From an uncultured Bacteroidales bacterium (GTDB lineage: Bacteria; Bacteroidota; Bacteroidia; Bacteroidales; Bacteroidaceae), in NCBI GenBank assembly GCA_902760315.1, contig CACWFV010000002.1, positions 1 through 64,000 of the forward strand: a stretch of 64,000 nt of DNA, read 5' to 3'. The first letter of the stretch is position 1. Each line of letters starts with the position of its first letter. A model generated the notes under the pieces. That model searched no databases. It had not been told where the DNA came from and was given only the letters and a program-made list of their open reading frames with translations. Shown piece after piece: positions 7,939-18,265 of this stretch. The translations under genes and the position numbers were made by a program.

Positions 7939-10900
7939 ATGAAAACAAGACAACAGCAAGGACTCTATCAGAACAGCTATGAACACGACGCATGTGGCGT
8001 GGGCATGGTTGTAAACATTCACGGCGGAAAGAGCCATGAACTGGTAGATAATGCCCTGAAGGTATTGGAGAATATGGAACACCGTGGTGCCGAGACGCGC
8101 GATAAAACGGGCGACGGCGCCGGCATTATGTTGCAGATTCCCCATGAATTCATCCTGCTACAGGGTATCCCTGTGCCAGAAAAGGGCAAGTATGGCACGG
8201 GGCTGGTGTTTCTGCCCAAAGAAGAAAAAGCCCAGCAGGAGATTCTCTCCGTAATGATTGAGGAGATTGAACGCGAGGGACTGCAACTGATGCACCTGCG
8301 CTCGGTGCCCACCTGCCCAGAGGTATTGGGCGTGGCTGCACGCGAGGTTGAGCCTGATATTAAACAAGTGTTTGTAACTGGCGTCTCGGAAGAAAACGTG
8401 CCAGTATTTGAACGCATATTATATAAGGTGCGTAAGCGCATCGAAAATCGCGTTGACGATGAGGACTTCTATCTCTGCTCTCTGTCGAACAAGAACATTA
8501 TCTATAAGGGTATGCTGACCAGCGGACAGCTGCGTCGCTACTTCCCAGACCTCTCCAACGATTACTTTACCAGCGGACTGGCATTGGTACACTCGCGTTT
8601 CTCTACCAACACCTTTCCTAAATGGAAGTTAGCTCAACCTTTCCGCCTGTTGGCACACAACGGAGAAATCAACACCATTCGCGGCAATCGTGGCTGGATG
8701 AAAGCGCGCGAGAGTGTGCTGTCAAGTGATGCGCTGGGAGATATCAAAGACCTGCGCCCCATTGTGCAAGAAGGCATGAGCGACTCTGCATCGCTGGACA
8801 ATGTCTTCGAGTTCTTGACCATGAGCGGACTGTCACTTCCACAGGCCATGGCCATATTAGTGCCAGAGTCGTTCAATGACAAGAACCCCATCAGCGAGGA
8901 TCTGAAGGCCTTCTATGAATACCATTCTATTTTGATGGAGCCATGGGATGGGCCGGCAGCGCTGTTGTTCTCTGACGGCCGCTATGCTGGTGGCATGCTG
9001 GACCGTAACGGACTGCGCCCCTCGCGCTATACTATTACCCGACAGGGCATGATGGTAGTAGCGTCGGAGGTGGGCGTCATGGACTTCGAACCGGGCGACG
9101 TGGTGGCGAAAGGGCGCCTGCAGCCGGGAAAGATTCTGCTGATTGACACGCAGGAGGGTAAGATTTATTACGACGGCGAAATCAAGGAACAGCTGGCCAA
9201 GGCACACCCCTATCGGGAATGGCTCAGTGAAAACCGCGTGCAGCTGGAGAAACTGAAGAGCGGTCGCAAAGTAGAAAACGGTGTCAGCCAACTGGAGCAA
9301 AAACTGGCGCAGTTCGGCTACGGACAGGAAGACATCGACAAGACCATCATTCCTATGGCCACTACTGGTCAGGAGCCAGTGGCCGCCATGGGCAATGACA
9401 CTCCGCTGGCTGTCATCAGCGACCGTCCACAGGTATTCTTCAACTATTTCCGTCAGCAGTTTGCACAGGTTACTAACCCCGCCATAGACCCCATTCGCGA
9501 GGAACTGGTGATGAGTCTGACGGAGTACATCGGAGCCGTAGGTACGAACATCCTCACCCCCGATGCCTCTAACTGCAAGATGGTGCGCCTGCCGCAACCA
9601 GTACTGACCAACACACAACTCGATATACTATGTAATATAAGGTATAAGGGTTTCAATACCCGAAAACTCCCAATGACGTTTGAGACGGCAAAGAGTGAAG
9701 AAGGGCTGCGCCAGGCACTTGATGAACTCTGCAAAGCTGCTGAGGCGAGTGTTGACGAGGGTGTGAATTATATCATCCTCTCCGACCGCGACATCGATGA
9801 GCAGCATGCGGCCATTCCCTCCCTCTTGGCTGTCAGTGCTGTGCATCACTATCTGATTAGCGTGGGCAAGCGTGTGCAGACAGCACTCATCGTGGAGAGT
9901 GGAGAAATCCGTGAGACAATGCATGCTGCCCTGTTGCTGGGCTATGGTGCCAGCGCACTGTGTCCATACATGGCGTTTGCTATCCTGGACGACCTGGTGA
10001 AGCGGGGGAAGATTCAGGAGGAGTATGCTACTGCCGAGGCGCACTACATCAAGGCCATAGATAAAGGCTTGAAAAAGATTATGTCGAAGATGGGCATCTC
10101 GACCATCCGTTCCTATCGCGGAGCGAAGATTTTCGAGAGCATTGGACTGAGCGAGGACTTGCTGCGACGCTACTTTGGCACAGAGGTGAGCACCATTGGC
10201 GGCATTGGATTGAAAGAGATTGCAAGAGACCAGATACGAATGACGCGCATTGGAGGCGGACTCCTGCCTAACCAAGGACAGTTCTCGTGGCGTAAGGACG
10301 GTATCAAACATGCCTGGAACCCGAAGACCATTGCCCAGTTGCAACTGGCCACACGGCAGGGCAACTACGAAAAGTTTAAGGACTGGGCCAAGCTGGTGGA
10401 CCAGAAAGAGAGTCCCATCTTTATCCGCGACTTCATGGATTTTAAGAAGTCTGCGACGCCCACACCACTCGACGAGGTGGAAAGCGTAGAGAGCATTGTG
10501 AAGCATTTCGTGACAGGTGCCATGTCTTTTGGCGCGCTGAGCATCGAGGTCCACGAAGCCCTGGCCCTGGCTATGAACAAACTAGGCACACGCAGTAACA
10601 CCGGCGAAGGCGGCGAGGACAACACACGCTATCACACGGCAGTCGATGGGGTATCGCTGTCCAGCAAGACCAAACAGATAGCCAGCGGACGTTTTGGCGT
10701 GACGACAGAATATCTGGTGAATGCGGAAGAGATACAGATTAAGGTGGCTCAGGGCGCTAAGCCTGGCGAGGGCGGACAGTTGCCTGGCTTTAAAGTCAAC
10801 GAGATTATCGCCAAGACGCGTAATGCCATCCCAGGCATCTCGCTCATCTCGCCGCCACCCCATCACGACATCTATAGCATTGAGGACTTGGCACAACTCA

Positions 10901-12435
10901 TCTTCGACTTGAAGAATGTCAATCCCACGGCTGCCGTCAGCGTGAAACTCGTTGCCGAGAGTGGCGTGGGAACTATCGCTGCTGGCGTGGCAAAGGCAAA
11001 GGCTGACCTGATAGTCATCAGTGGTGCCGAGGGTGGTACAGGCGCCTCTCCTGCCAGCTCTATGCGCTTTGCAGGTATTTCGCCTGAGATAGGGTTGGCT
11101 GAGACTCAGCAGACATTGGTGCGCAATGGACTGCGCAACCAAGTGCGCCTGCAGACCGACGGACAGCTGAAGACGGCCAAGGACGTTGTCATCATGGCGA
11201 TGCTGGGTGCTGATGAGTTCTCATTTGGCACGCTGCCACTGATTGTGCTGGGTTGTGTGATGATGCGCAAATGTAATACGAATACCTGCCCGATGGGTGT
11301 AGCAACACAGAATCCGGAGCTGCGCAAACATTTCGAGGGGCGTGCGGAGTACGTGGTAAACTACTTTACCTTCCTAGCACAACAGGTGCGCGAGTATCTC
11401 TCAGAGATAGGCGTGCATTCGCTGAAGGAGATTATCGGGCATACGGAGATGATAGAAGTAAAGGATTGTGCTAATACTGCAGTATACGGAGCAGTTGCTG
11501 AGAAATGGCGCACCATTGACTTCGCCCGCTTGCAGTATAAACCGGAGAGCGAAAAAGCACTCTATTGGGACCGTGGCGCCTATACGAAGGTGACGGGTGT
11601 GAAAGATGAAGAGATTATCCGTTCAGCTGAGAAGGCTATCAACCATAAGGAAGAGGTGTCCCTCGACTACGCCATCAAAAATACAGACCGTGCCGTGGGT
11701 GCCATGCTCAGCGGTGTTATCGCCAAGAAGTATGGCGAAGAAGGACTGCCCGATGCTACGATAAAAATCAAGTTCAAAGGCTCGGCTGGTCAGAGTTTTG
11801 GCGCTTTTGCCGTGAAGGGTTTGGATTTGCGCTTAGAGGGTGAGGCCAATGACTATTTTGGAAAGGGACTCTCAGGCGGACGCATCTCCATCCTGCCGCC
11901 TACCCGCTGTAGCGATGACTTCAAAGCAGAGGAGAATATCATTGCAGGCAATACCGGCCTCTATGGTGCCACCTCTGGCGAACTCTTTATCAATGGCAAG
12001 GTGGGCGAGCGCTTTGCCGTGCGCAACTCAGGAGCTATTGCCGTCATCGAGGGCGCAGGCGACCACTGCTGTGAATACATGACTGGCGGCCGTGTGGTGG
12101 TGCTGGGCAAGACGGGCCGCAACTTCGCCGCGGGCATGAGTGGTGGTGTGGCCTATGTTTACGACCCCGACCACTCGTTTGACTATTTCTGCAACATGGA
12201 TATGGTAGAGCTCTCGCTGGTAGAAGACTCCGTATCGCGCAAAGAACTGCTCGAACTCATCCGCCAGCACTACTTGCATACAGGCTCTGCCCTTGCAGGC
12301 CGCATGCTCGACGACTGGCACCGCTATATCGACGACTTCATCCAGGTGGTCCCCATCGAGTATAAGCGTGTGCTCGAAGAAGAAAAAATGCAGAAACTGA
12401 GAGAGAAGATAGAGAATGTACAACGAGACTATTAA
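7939..12435 (+). CDS. gltB: Glutamate synthase large subunit
   Basis: The 1498-residue protein is a full-length GOGAT alpha subunit. A short propeptide precedes C19 in HDACGVGMV, the N-terminal nucleophile of the class II glutaminase domain. The central domain is followed by the FMN-binding synthase barrel (MSFGALSIEVHEALA, GAEGGTGASPASSMRFAG, and the 3Fe-4S cysteines in CVMMRKCNTNTCPMGVATQ) and the C-terminal beta-helix (FAAGMSGGVAYV). It transfers the glutamine amide to 2-oxoglutarate, making two glutamates. It leads the plus-strand amidotransferase operon and is followed 14 nt later by its partner gltD, which is damaged. Confidence 0.97.
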   Translation: MKTRQQQGLYQNSYEHDACGVGMVVNIHGGKSHELVDNALKVLENMEHRGAETRDKTGDGAGIMLQIPHEFILLQGIPVPEKGKYGTGLVFLPKEEKAQQEILSVMIEEIEREGLQLMHLRSVPTCPEVLGVAAREVEPDIKQVFVTGVSEENVPVFERILYKVRKRIENRVDDEDFYLCSLSNKNIIYKGMLTSGQLRRYFPDLSNDYFTSGLALVHSRFSTNTFPKWKLAQPFRLLAHNGEINTIRGNRGWMKARESVLSSDALGDIKDLRPIVQEGMSDSASLDNVFEFLTMSGLSLPQAMAILVPESFNDKNPISEDLKAFYEYHSILMEPWDGPAALLFSDGRYAGGMLDRNGLRPSRYTITRQGMMVVASEVGVMDFEPGDVVAKGRLQPGKILLIDTQEGKIYYDGEIKEQLAKAHPYREWLSENRVQLEKLKSGRKVENGVSQLEQKLAQFGYGQEDIDKTIIPMATTGQEPVAAMGNDTPLAVISDRPQVFFNYFRQQFAQVTNPAIDPIREELVMSLTEYIGAVGTNILTPDASNCKMVRLPQPVLTNTQLDILCNIRYKGFNTRKLPMTFETAKSEEGLRQALDELCKAAEASVDEGVNYIILSDRDIDEQHAAIPSLLAVSAVHHYLISVGKRVQTALIVESGEIRETMHAALLLGYGASALCPYMAFAILDDLVKRGKIQEEYATAEAHYIKAIDKGLKKIMSKMGISTIRSYRGAKIFESIGLSEDLLRRYFGTEVSTIGGIGLKEIARDQIRMTRIGGGLLPNQGQFSWRKDGIKHAWNPKTIAQLQLATRQGNYEKFKDWAKLVDQKESPIFIRDFMDFKKSATPTPLDEVESVESIVKHFVTGAMSFGALSIEVHEALALAMNKLGTRSNTGEGGEDNTRYHTAVDGVSLSSKTKQIASGRFGVTTEYLVNAEEIQIKVAQGAKPGEGGQLPGFKVNEIIAKTRNAIPGISLISPPPHHDIYSIEDLAQLIFDLKNVNPTAAVSVKLVAESGVGTIAAGVAKAKADLIVISGAEGGTGASPASSMRFAGISPEIGLAETQQTLVRNGLRNQVRLQTDGQLKTAKDVVIMAMLGADEFSFGTLPLIVLGCVMMRKCNTNTCPMGVATQNPELRKHFEGRAEYVVNYFTFLAQQVREYLSEIGVHSLKEIIGHTEMIEVKDCANTAVYGAVAEKWRTIDFARLQYKPESEKALYWDRGAYTKVTGVKDEEIIRSAEKAINHKEEVSLDYAIKNTDRAVGAMLSGVIAKKYGEEGLPDATIKIKFKGSAGQSFGAFAVKGLDLRLEGEANDYFGKGLSGGRISILPPTRCSDDFKAEENIIAGNTGLYGATSGELFINGKVGERFAVRNSGAIAVIEGAGDHCCEYMTGGRVVVLGKTGRNFAAGMSGGVAYVYDPDHSFDYFCNMDMVELSLVEDSVSRKELLELIRQHYLHTGSALAGRMLDDWHRYIDDFIQVVPIEYKRVLEEEKMQKLREKIENVQRDY

Positions 12436-12449
12436 GAGACGAGAAAACA

Positions 12450-13824
12450 ATGGGAAATCCGAAAGCTTTTTTAGAGATACACCGCCAGGAGGCGGGCTAC
12501 CGTCCTGTACACGACAGAATACACGACTTCGGCGAGGTAGAGCAGACGCTTAACAGCCGCGAGCGAAAATTGCAGGCCTCACGCTGCATGGACTGTGGCG
12601 TGCCGTTCTGCCACTGGGCTTGTCCATTAGGCAACAAGGCGCCGGAATGGAACGACGCCCTGTACAAGGGAGACTGGGAACTGGCCTACCGTCTGCTCTC
12701 CGGCACCAATCCTTTCCCAGAGTTCACTGGGCGCATCTGTCCGGCCCTCTGCGAGAAGGCCTGCGTGCTGAACCGTTTTAACCACGAGCCTACCACCAAC
12801 CGTGAAGACGAGTGCGCCATCACCGAGATGGCTTTCCAGGAGGGCTTCATCCAGCCTCATACTGACATTCAGCGCAACGGCAAGCGGGTGGCCGTTATTG
12901 GCGCTGGTCCTGCGGGTCTGGCTGCCGCCAACGATCTGAACCTGCTAGGTTACGCAGTAACGGTTTTCGAGAAGAATGAGGCTGCCGGCGGACTGCTACG
13001 CTATGGCATTCCCAACTTCAAACTGAATAAAGCCGTCATTGACCGCCGCATTGCCCTGCTCGAACAAGAAGGCATCGTGTTTAGATTTGGTACCCCCCTC
13101 CAACTCCCCCCGAAGGAGGGAGGGCATGATTACCTTTCTATCGAGGAATTCAACAAGGCTCTTGGTGACCAAGCCCCGCACACCCACCGCCCGCGACTTG
13201 CAGGTACCTGGCCGACAACTGAGGGGCGTACACTTCGCGCTGGAACTGCTGTCACAGCAGAACCGGGTGCTGGCCGGCATAGAGATAGCCAAAGAGGAGC
13301 GCATCACGGCCAAGGGCAAGGATGTGCTCGTCATCGGTGGCGGCGATACAGGCTCTGACTGCATAGGCACAGCTCATCGTCAGGGATGCAAGAGCGTAAC
13401 CCAGATTGAGATTATGCCTAAGCCCGTTGAGGGTCCCGACGACCCGCAGAATCCGTGGCCAAACTATCCTCGCACGCTTAAGACTACCTCAAGCCACGAG
13501 GAGGGTTGCACCCGCCGTTGGAACATCAATACGCTGGAGTTCCTGGGTAAAGACGGCCACCTGACGGGTGTCCGTGTGCAGGAAATAGAGTGGCAGCCCA
13601 ACCCTGCGGGAGGACGCCCCATCATGGTGGAAAAGGGACAACCGGAAGTCATCAAGGCCGAACTGTGCCTGCTGGCCATGGGATTCCTGAAACCTGAGCA
13701 GCCGGCACATCCGGAGAACGTGTTTGTCTGTGGCGACGCTGCTAACGGAGCCTCGCTTGTGGTGCGCGCCATGGCCGACGGACGGCATACGGCGGCAAGG
13801 GTACATGCCTTTCTAAGCAAATAA
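12450..13824 (+). pseudogene. gltD: Glutamate synthase small subunit, frameshifted
   Basis: Two frames together encode a GltD of normal total length (about 457 residues). The first frame (12450 on) holds the FeS N-terminus with CMDCGVPFCHWACPLGN and the first FAD motif VAVIGAGPAGLAAANDLN. The second (to 13824) holds DLQVPGRQLRGVHFALELLSQQNRVLAG, the NADPH motif VIGGGDTGSDCIG and the C-terminus NVFVCGDAANGASLVVRAMADGRHTAARV. The switch needs a +1 shift near 13155-13170. Just before it the frame reads through a C/G-rich palindrome (13093-13124), and the conserved FDAV...G(A/S) block expected there is missing. The subunit normally passes NADPH electrons to GltB. It may be inactive, or the shift may be an assembly error; the lost block argues for real damage. 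Confidence 0.85.
13093..13124. repeat. Palindromic C/G-rich insert inside gltD
   Basis: The stretch starting CCCCCCTCCAACTCCCCCC and ending GAAGGAGGGAGGG is self-complementary and reads in frame as PLQLPPKEGG, residues not expected in GltD. It resembles short palindromic elements of Bacteroidota genomes that I know of only in general terms. Confidence 0.6.
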
Positions 13825-13840
13825 GAAGATATTACAGATC

Positions 13841-15433
13841 ATGATGAATACTAAATATATTTTTGTCACGGGCGGCGTGGTATCGTCGTTGGGCAAGGGC
13901 ATCATCTCTGCCTCCATAGGCAAACTGCTCCAAGCTCGCGGATACAAGATTACGATTCAGAAGTTTGACCCCTACATCAACATTGATCCTGGCACACTCA
14001 ACCCCTATGAGCACGGCGAGTGCTACGTGACGGAGGACGGATTCGAGACAGACCTCGACCTGGGCCACTACGAGCGGTTCACCGGCATCCGCACCACCCG
14101 CGACAACTCCATTACGACGGGCCGCATCTACAAGACCGTCATCGACCGCGAGCGGCATGGCGACTATCTGGGCAAGACCATTCAGGTGGTGCCACACATC
14201 ACGGACGAGATTAAGCGGCGCATGCTACGTGACGGGGACTACGACTTCGTCATCACCGAGGTGGGCGGCACCATTGGCGACATAGAGAGTGCGCCATTTA
14301 TGGAGGCCATCCGCCAGTTGCGATGGGAACTGGGGCGCAATGCGGTTTGTGTACATCTGACTTATGTGCCTTACCTGAAGGCGGCCGACGAGCTGAAGAC
14401 GAAGCCCACGCAACACAGTGTAAAGGAACTGCAGGGGATGGGCATTCAGCCCGACATCCTCGTGCTGCGAACGGAGCGCCACCTCGACGATGCCATGCGC
14501 CTGAAGGTGGCTTCGTTCTGTAATGTCGATCTGGAGTGTGTGGTGCAGAGTGAGGATATGCCGAGCATCTACGAGGTGCCGGTCAATATGCAGCGGCAGG
14601 GACTCGACGCGGCTGTTCTGCGGAAAATGGGCATCCCTGTGGGCGAGACGCCGGCCATGAAGCCATGGCGCGACTTTCTGGAAAAGCAGCGGAATGCTAC
14701 CACCGAGGTGCACATCGCACTGGTGGGCAAGTACGACCTGCAAGATGCCTATAAGAGTATCCGTGAGAGTCTGAACCTGGCGGGAATCTATAACCATGTG
14801 AAGGTACGGCTACACTTCGTCAACAGCGAGGGGGTGACAACGAAAAACGTCGCCACACAGTTAAAAGACATGGCGGGTGTCGTCGTCTGTCCAGGCTTTG
14901 GTCAACGGGGCATCGAGGGCAAAATTGTCGCTGCAGAATATTGCCGGACACACGACGTGCCGACCTTCGGCATCTGCCTCGGCATGCAGATGATGGTCAT
15001 CGAGTTCGCTCGGAACGTGTTGGGCTATCCTGATGCCAACAGCAGCGAGATGTCGGCAGACACAAAGCACCCTGTCATCGACCTGATGGAGGAGCAGAAG
15101 ACGGTGACGAACATGGGCGGTACGATGCGGCTAGGTGCCTACGACTGCGAATTGGCGAAGGGCAGTCGCGTCTACGAGGCCTATGGCGGGGAGACACTTA
15201 TCAAGGAGCGCCATCGCCACCGCTATGAGTTCAACAACCAGTATCAGGAGGCTTACGAGTCTGCCGGCATGAAGTGTGTGGGCATCAACCCGGCTGCCAA
15301 CCTGGTGGAGATAGTAGAGATACCGGAGAAACGCTGGTACATCGGCACCCAGTTCCACCCGGAATACTCGTCGACGGTACTGCATCCGCATCCATTGTTT
15401 ATGTCGTTCATCAAAGCCTGCATACAGCCATGA
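13841..15433 (+). CDS. pyrG: CTP synthase
   Basis: This 530-residue enzyme aminates UTP to CTP with glutamine nitrogen. The synthase domain opens with KYIFVTGGVVSSLGKGI (ATP loop) and carries DPYINIDPGTLNPYEHGE and EVGGTIGDIES. The class I glutaminase domain has the nucleophile C379 in FGICLGMQ and the QFHPEYSS histidine-glutamate pair near the C-terminus. It follows gltD by 16 nt, and its stop overlaps the start of the purF homologue (ATGA at 15430), so translation is probably coupled. Confidence 0.97.
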   Translation: MMNTKYIFVTGGVVSSLGKGIISASIGKLLQARGYKITIQKFDPYINIDPGTLNPYEHGECYVTEDGFETDLDLGHYERFTGIRTTRDNSITTGRIYKTVIDRERHGDYLGKTIQVVPHITDEIKRRMLRDGDYDFVITEVGGTIGDIESAPFMEAIRQLRWELGRNAVCVHLTYVPYLKAADELKTKPTQHSVKELQGMGIQPDILVLRTERHLDDAMRLKVASFCNVDLECVVQSEDMPSIYEVPVNMQRQGLDAAVLRKMGIPVGETPAMKPWRDFLEKQRNATTEVHIALVGKYDLQDAYKSIRESLNLAGIYNHVKVRLHFVNSEGVTTKNVATQLKDMAGVVVCPGFGQRGIEGKIVAAEYCRTHDVPTFGICLGMQMMVIEFARNVLGYPDANSSEMSADTKHPVIDLMEEQKTVTNMGGTMRLGAYDCELAKGSRVYEAYGGETLIKERHRHRYEFNNQYQEAYESAGMKCVGINPAANLVEIVEIPEKRWYIGTQFHPEYSSTVLHPHPLFMSFIKACIQP

Positions 15434-17172
15434 CAGAACAGCTGAAACACGAGTGTGGCGTGGCGATGATACGCCTGCTGAAGCCCCTGGACTACTACGA
15501 GAAGAAATATGGCTCGTGGGCTTACGGCTTTAACAAACTCTATCTGATGATGGAGAAACAGCACAACCGCGGACAGGAAGGTGCCGGCATAGCCTCGGTG
15601 AGTCTGACCAACGTGCCTGGTACCGAGTATATGTTCCGCGAAAAAGCCGAGGGTAAGGATGCCATCACCGAGATATTCTCACGGGTGACAGAACAGATGA
15701 AGGGTGAACTGCTGATGGGGCACCTGCGCTACTCGACCACTGGCAAGAGCGGGCTGACATTCGTACATCCCTTTCTGCGACGCAACAACTGGCGGGCCAA
15801 GAACCTGTGTCTGTGCGGCAACTTCAACATGACCAACATCGACGAGGTGTTCCGCTTTCTGACGGCACAGGGACAATCGCCTCGCATCTACGGCGACTCT
15901 TATATCACACTTGAACTCATGGGCCACCGCCTGGACCGCGAGGTGGAACGGCTCTTCGCGGCTGCCAAGGAGCAAGGACTGGAGGGGCGCGCCGTCACCG
16001 ACTATATTGACAACCACGTAGAGATGGCCAACGTGCTGAAGACCACCATGTGCCACTATGACGGTGGCTACGTCATGTGCGGACTGACGGGCAGTGGCGA
16101 GATGTTCAGCGTGCGCGACCCATGGGGCATCCGCCCCGCCTTCTGGTATCAAGACGACGAGGTCATCGCGCTGGCCAGCGAGCGCCCCGTATTGCAGACA
16201 ACTTTCAACCTCCAGACGAAGGATATACATGAGTTGATGCCTGGCCAGGCACTCATCGTACACCGGAATGGCAAGATGGAGTTGGAACAGATTCTGCCTG
16301 CCCAGCAGCTAAGTGCTTGCAGCTTTGAGCGCATCTACTTCAGCCGTGGCTCCGACCGCGACATCTATCAAGAGCGCAAACGGCTGGGCGAACAGCTCAC
16401 TCCCGCCATTATGAAAGCCATTAATGGAGATGTTGACAACACCGTATTCTCATATATCCCCAACACCGCCGAGGTGGCCTACTACGGCATGACCGACGGC
16501 TTCCGTAAGTTGCACAGTGACGTGCGCACAGAAAAAGTGGTGTGGAAAGATATCAAGCTACGCACCTTCATATCCACCAACAATGAGCGCAACGACCTGG
16601 CAGCCCACGTCTATGACATCAGCTACGGCTCACTGCGCCCTTACGAGGACAATCTCGTGATTATCGACGACAGCATAGTGCGCGGCACCACGCTGAAGGA
16701 GAGCATCTTCAAGATTCTGGACCGTCTGCACCCCAAGAAGATTGTCATGGTCAGTTCGTCACCACAGATTCGCTATCCCGACTACTACGGCATCGACATG
16801 GCCCGATTGGAGGAGTTCTGTGCTTTCCGTGCTACGATGGCGCTCATCGAGGAGCGTGGCCTGTGGCAGTTGGTCAACGATGTCTATCTGGCCTGCAAGC
16901 ACAACCCTCAAGGCCAGAATCACGTGCGCATGCTCTATGCTCCCTTTAGCGTAGACGAAATTAACAGGAAAATGGTCGAGATGCTGCGCCCGGCCGACAT
17001 GCAGGCACCCATCGAACTGGTGTTCCAGAGCATCGAGGGACTCCATAGGGCTTGTCCCGACCATCCTGGCGACTGGTATTTTACCGGCCATTACCCCACA
17101 CCTGGCGGCACACGACTGTGCAACCAGGCTTTCGTCAACTATGTGGATGCAAAACAAAAGAAACAACAATAG
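15430..17172 (+). CDS. purF: Amidophosphoribosyltransferase family protein (PurF-like, long Bacteroidota form)
   Basis: The 580-residue protein joins a class II glutaminase domain (Cys9 in KHECGVAMI after a short propeptide) to a phosphoribosyltransferase domain whose PRPP loop is VIIDDSIVRGTT at about 410-421. PurF enzymes make 5-phosphoribosylamine from PRPP and glutamine, the first purine step. This copy is longer than the approximately 500-residue enzymes of proteobacteria and lacks an obvious iron-sulfur cysteine set, so it belongs to the longer Bacteroidota lineage. It overlaps pyrG by 4 nt and is followed by carA. I am confident of the family; a paralogue elsewhere in the genome could carry the main flux. 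Confidence 0.88.
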   Translation: MTEQLKHECGVAMIRLLKPLDYYEKKYGSWAYGFNKLYLMMEKQHNRGQEGAGIASVSLTNVPGTEYMFREKAEGKDAITEIFSRVTEQMKGELLMGHLRYSTTGKSGLTFVHPFLRRNNWRAKNLCLCGNFNMTNIDEVFRFLTAQGQSPRIYGDSYITLELMGHRLDREVERLFAAAKEQGLEGRAVTDYIDNHVEMANVLKTTMCHYDGGYVMCGLTGSGEMFSVRDPWGIRPAFWYQDDEVIALASERPVLQTTFNLQTKDIHELMPGQALIVHRNGKMELEQILPAQQLSACSFERIYFSRGSDRDIYQERKRLGEQLTPAIMKAINGDVDNTVFSYIPNTAEVAYYGMTDGFRKLHSDVRTEKVVWKDIKLRTFISTNNERNDLAAHVYDISYGSLRPYEDNLVIIDDSIVRGTTLKESIFKILDRLHPKKIVMVSSSPQIRYPDYYGIDMARLEEFCAFRATMALIEERGLWQLVNDVYLACKHNPQGQNHVRMLYAPFSVDEINRKMVEMLRPADMQAPIELVFQSIEGLHRACPDHPGDWYFTGHYPTPGGTRLCNQAFVNYVDAKQKKQQ

Positions 17173-17179
17173 AAGAATT

Positions 17180-18265
17180 ATGAGAGAAGCAAAACTGATA
17201 CTCCAGAATGGAACCGTGTTCTGTGGATGGTCGTTTGGCCACGAGGCTGAGACAACGGGCGAGGTCGTGTTCAACACGGCCATGACGGGCTATCCGGAGA
17301 GCCTGACCGACCCCAGCTATGCGGGTCAGATATTGGTGACCACCTTCCCGCTGATAGGCAATTATGGCGTACCCGACACCGGCCTGGGGAGCGATGGTCT
17401 GCCGTTGTCGATGGAGAGCGACCGCATCCACCCTAAGGCGCTGATAGTGGCAGACTACAGCGAGCACTACTCCCATTGGAATGCCAGGGAGTCGTTGGCT
17501 GCGTGGCTGAAGCGTGAGCAGATTCCTGCGATTACGGGGATTGACACGCGAAGGTTGACGAAACTGCTGCGTGAACACGGCGTGATGATGGGGCGCGTGG
17601 TGATAGAAGGAATTGCCATGGCATTGCAGCAAACGGGAGAAGACTACGGAAGTGTGAACTGGGTGGAGAAGGTGAGTTGCAAGGAGGTCATCCGCTACAA
17701 TAAAGGCGCAGAGAGGAAAGTGGTACTCGTTGACTGCGGCGTCAAGGCTAACATCATCCGCTGCCTGATACGTCGAGGCGTGGAGGTGGTGCGCGTCCCA
17801 TGGGACTACGACTTCAACCAATTGGACTTCGATGGTCTCTTTCTGGCCAATGGACCTGGCGACCCAGAACAGTGCGCCAAGACCGTTGCCCACATCCGCA
17901 CGTTCCTGGCTGGCAAGGATGTCCGCCCCCTGATGGGCATCTGTCTTGGCAACCAACTGCTGGCACGTGCCGCTGGCGCCAAGACGTATAAGTTGAAATA
18001 TGGCCACCGCTCTCACAACCAGCCCGTGCAGCAGGTAGGCACCACGCGCTGCTTCATTACCTCGCAGAACCACGGCTACGCTGTCGACGACTCGACGCTG
18101 CCTGCTGACTGGGAACCGCTCTTCGTCAACATGAACGACCACTCTAACGAGGGCATCCGCCATCAGGTGCATCCTTGGTTTTCTGCCCAGTTTCACCCCG
18201 AAGCCTGTTCAGGACCGACGGACACGGAATTCTTATTTGATGACTTTGTAAAAACGCTTGGATGA
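17180..18265 (+). CDS. carA: Carbamoyl-phosphate synthase small subunit
   Basis: From the ATG at 17180 the protein has 361 residues, the usual CarA length; an upstream in-frame start at 17141 would overlap purF and add unconserved residues. The N-terminal CarA domain shows [26 protein letters not shown] and the glutaminase domain has C255 in [14 protein letters not shown], the SQNHGYAVD loop and the [11 protein letters not shown] histidine-glutamate pair. It supplies ammonia to CarB for carbamoyl phosphate. The stop overlaps the carB start. Confidence 0.97.
   Translation: MREAKLILQNGTVFCGWSFGHEAETTGEVVFNTAMTGYPESLTDPSYAGQILVTTFPLIGNYGVPDTGLGSDGLPLSMESDRIHPKALIVADYSEHYSHWNARESLAAWLKREQIPAITGIDTRRLTKLLREHGVMMGRVVIEGIAMALQQTGEDYGSVNWVEKVSCKEVIRYNKGAERKVVLVDCGVKANIIRCLIRRGVEVVRVPWDYDFNQLDFDGLFLANGPGDPEQCAKTVAHIRTFLAGKDVRPLMGICLGNQLLARAAGAKTYKLKYGHRSHNQPVQQVGTTRCFITSQNHGYAVDDSTLPADWEPLFVNMNDHSNEGIRHQVHPWFSAQFHPEACSGPTDTEFLFDDFVKTLG

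Noticed and set aside
9628..10554. 308-codon minus-strand frame inside gltB
   Set aside because: It lies wholly within an intact, conserved gltB and arises from its codon bias.
17135..18196. 353-codon minus-strand frame opposite carA
   Set aside because: carA is complete and conserved on the plus strand; the antisense product looks like no protein.
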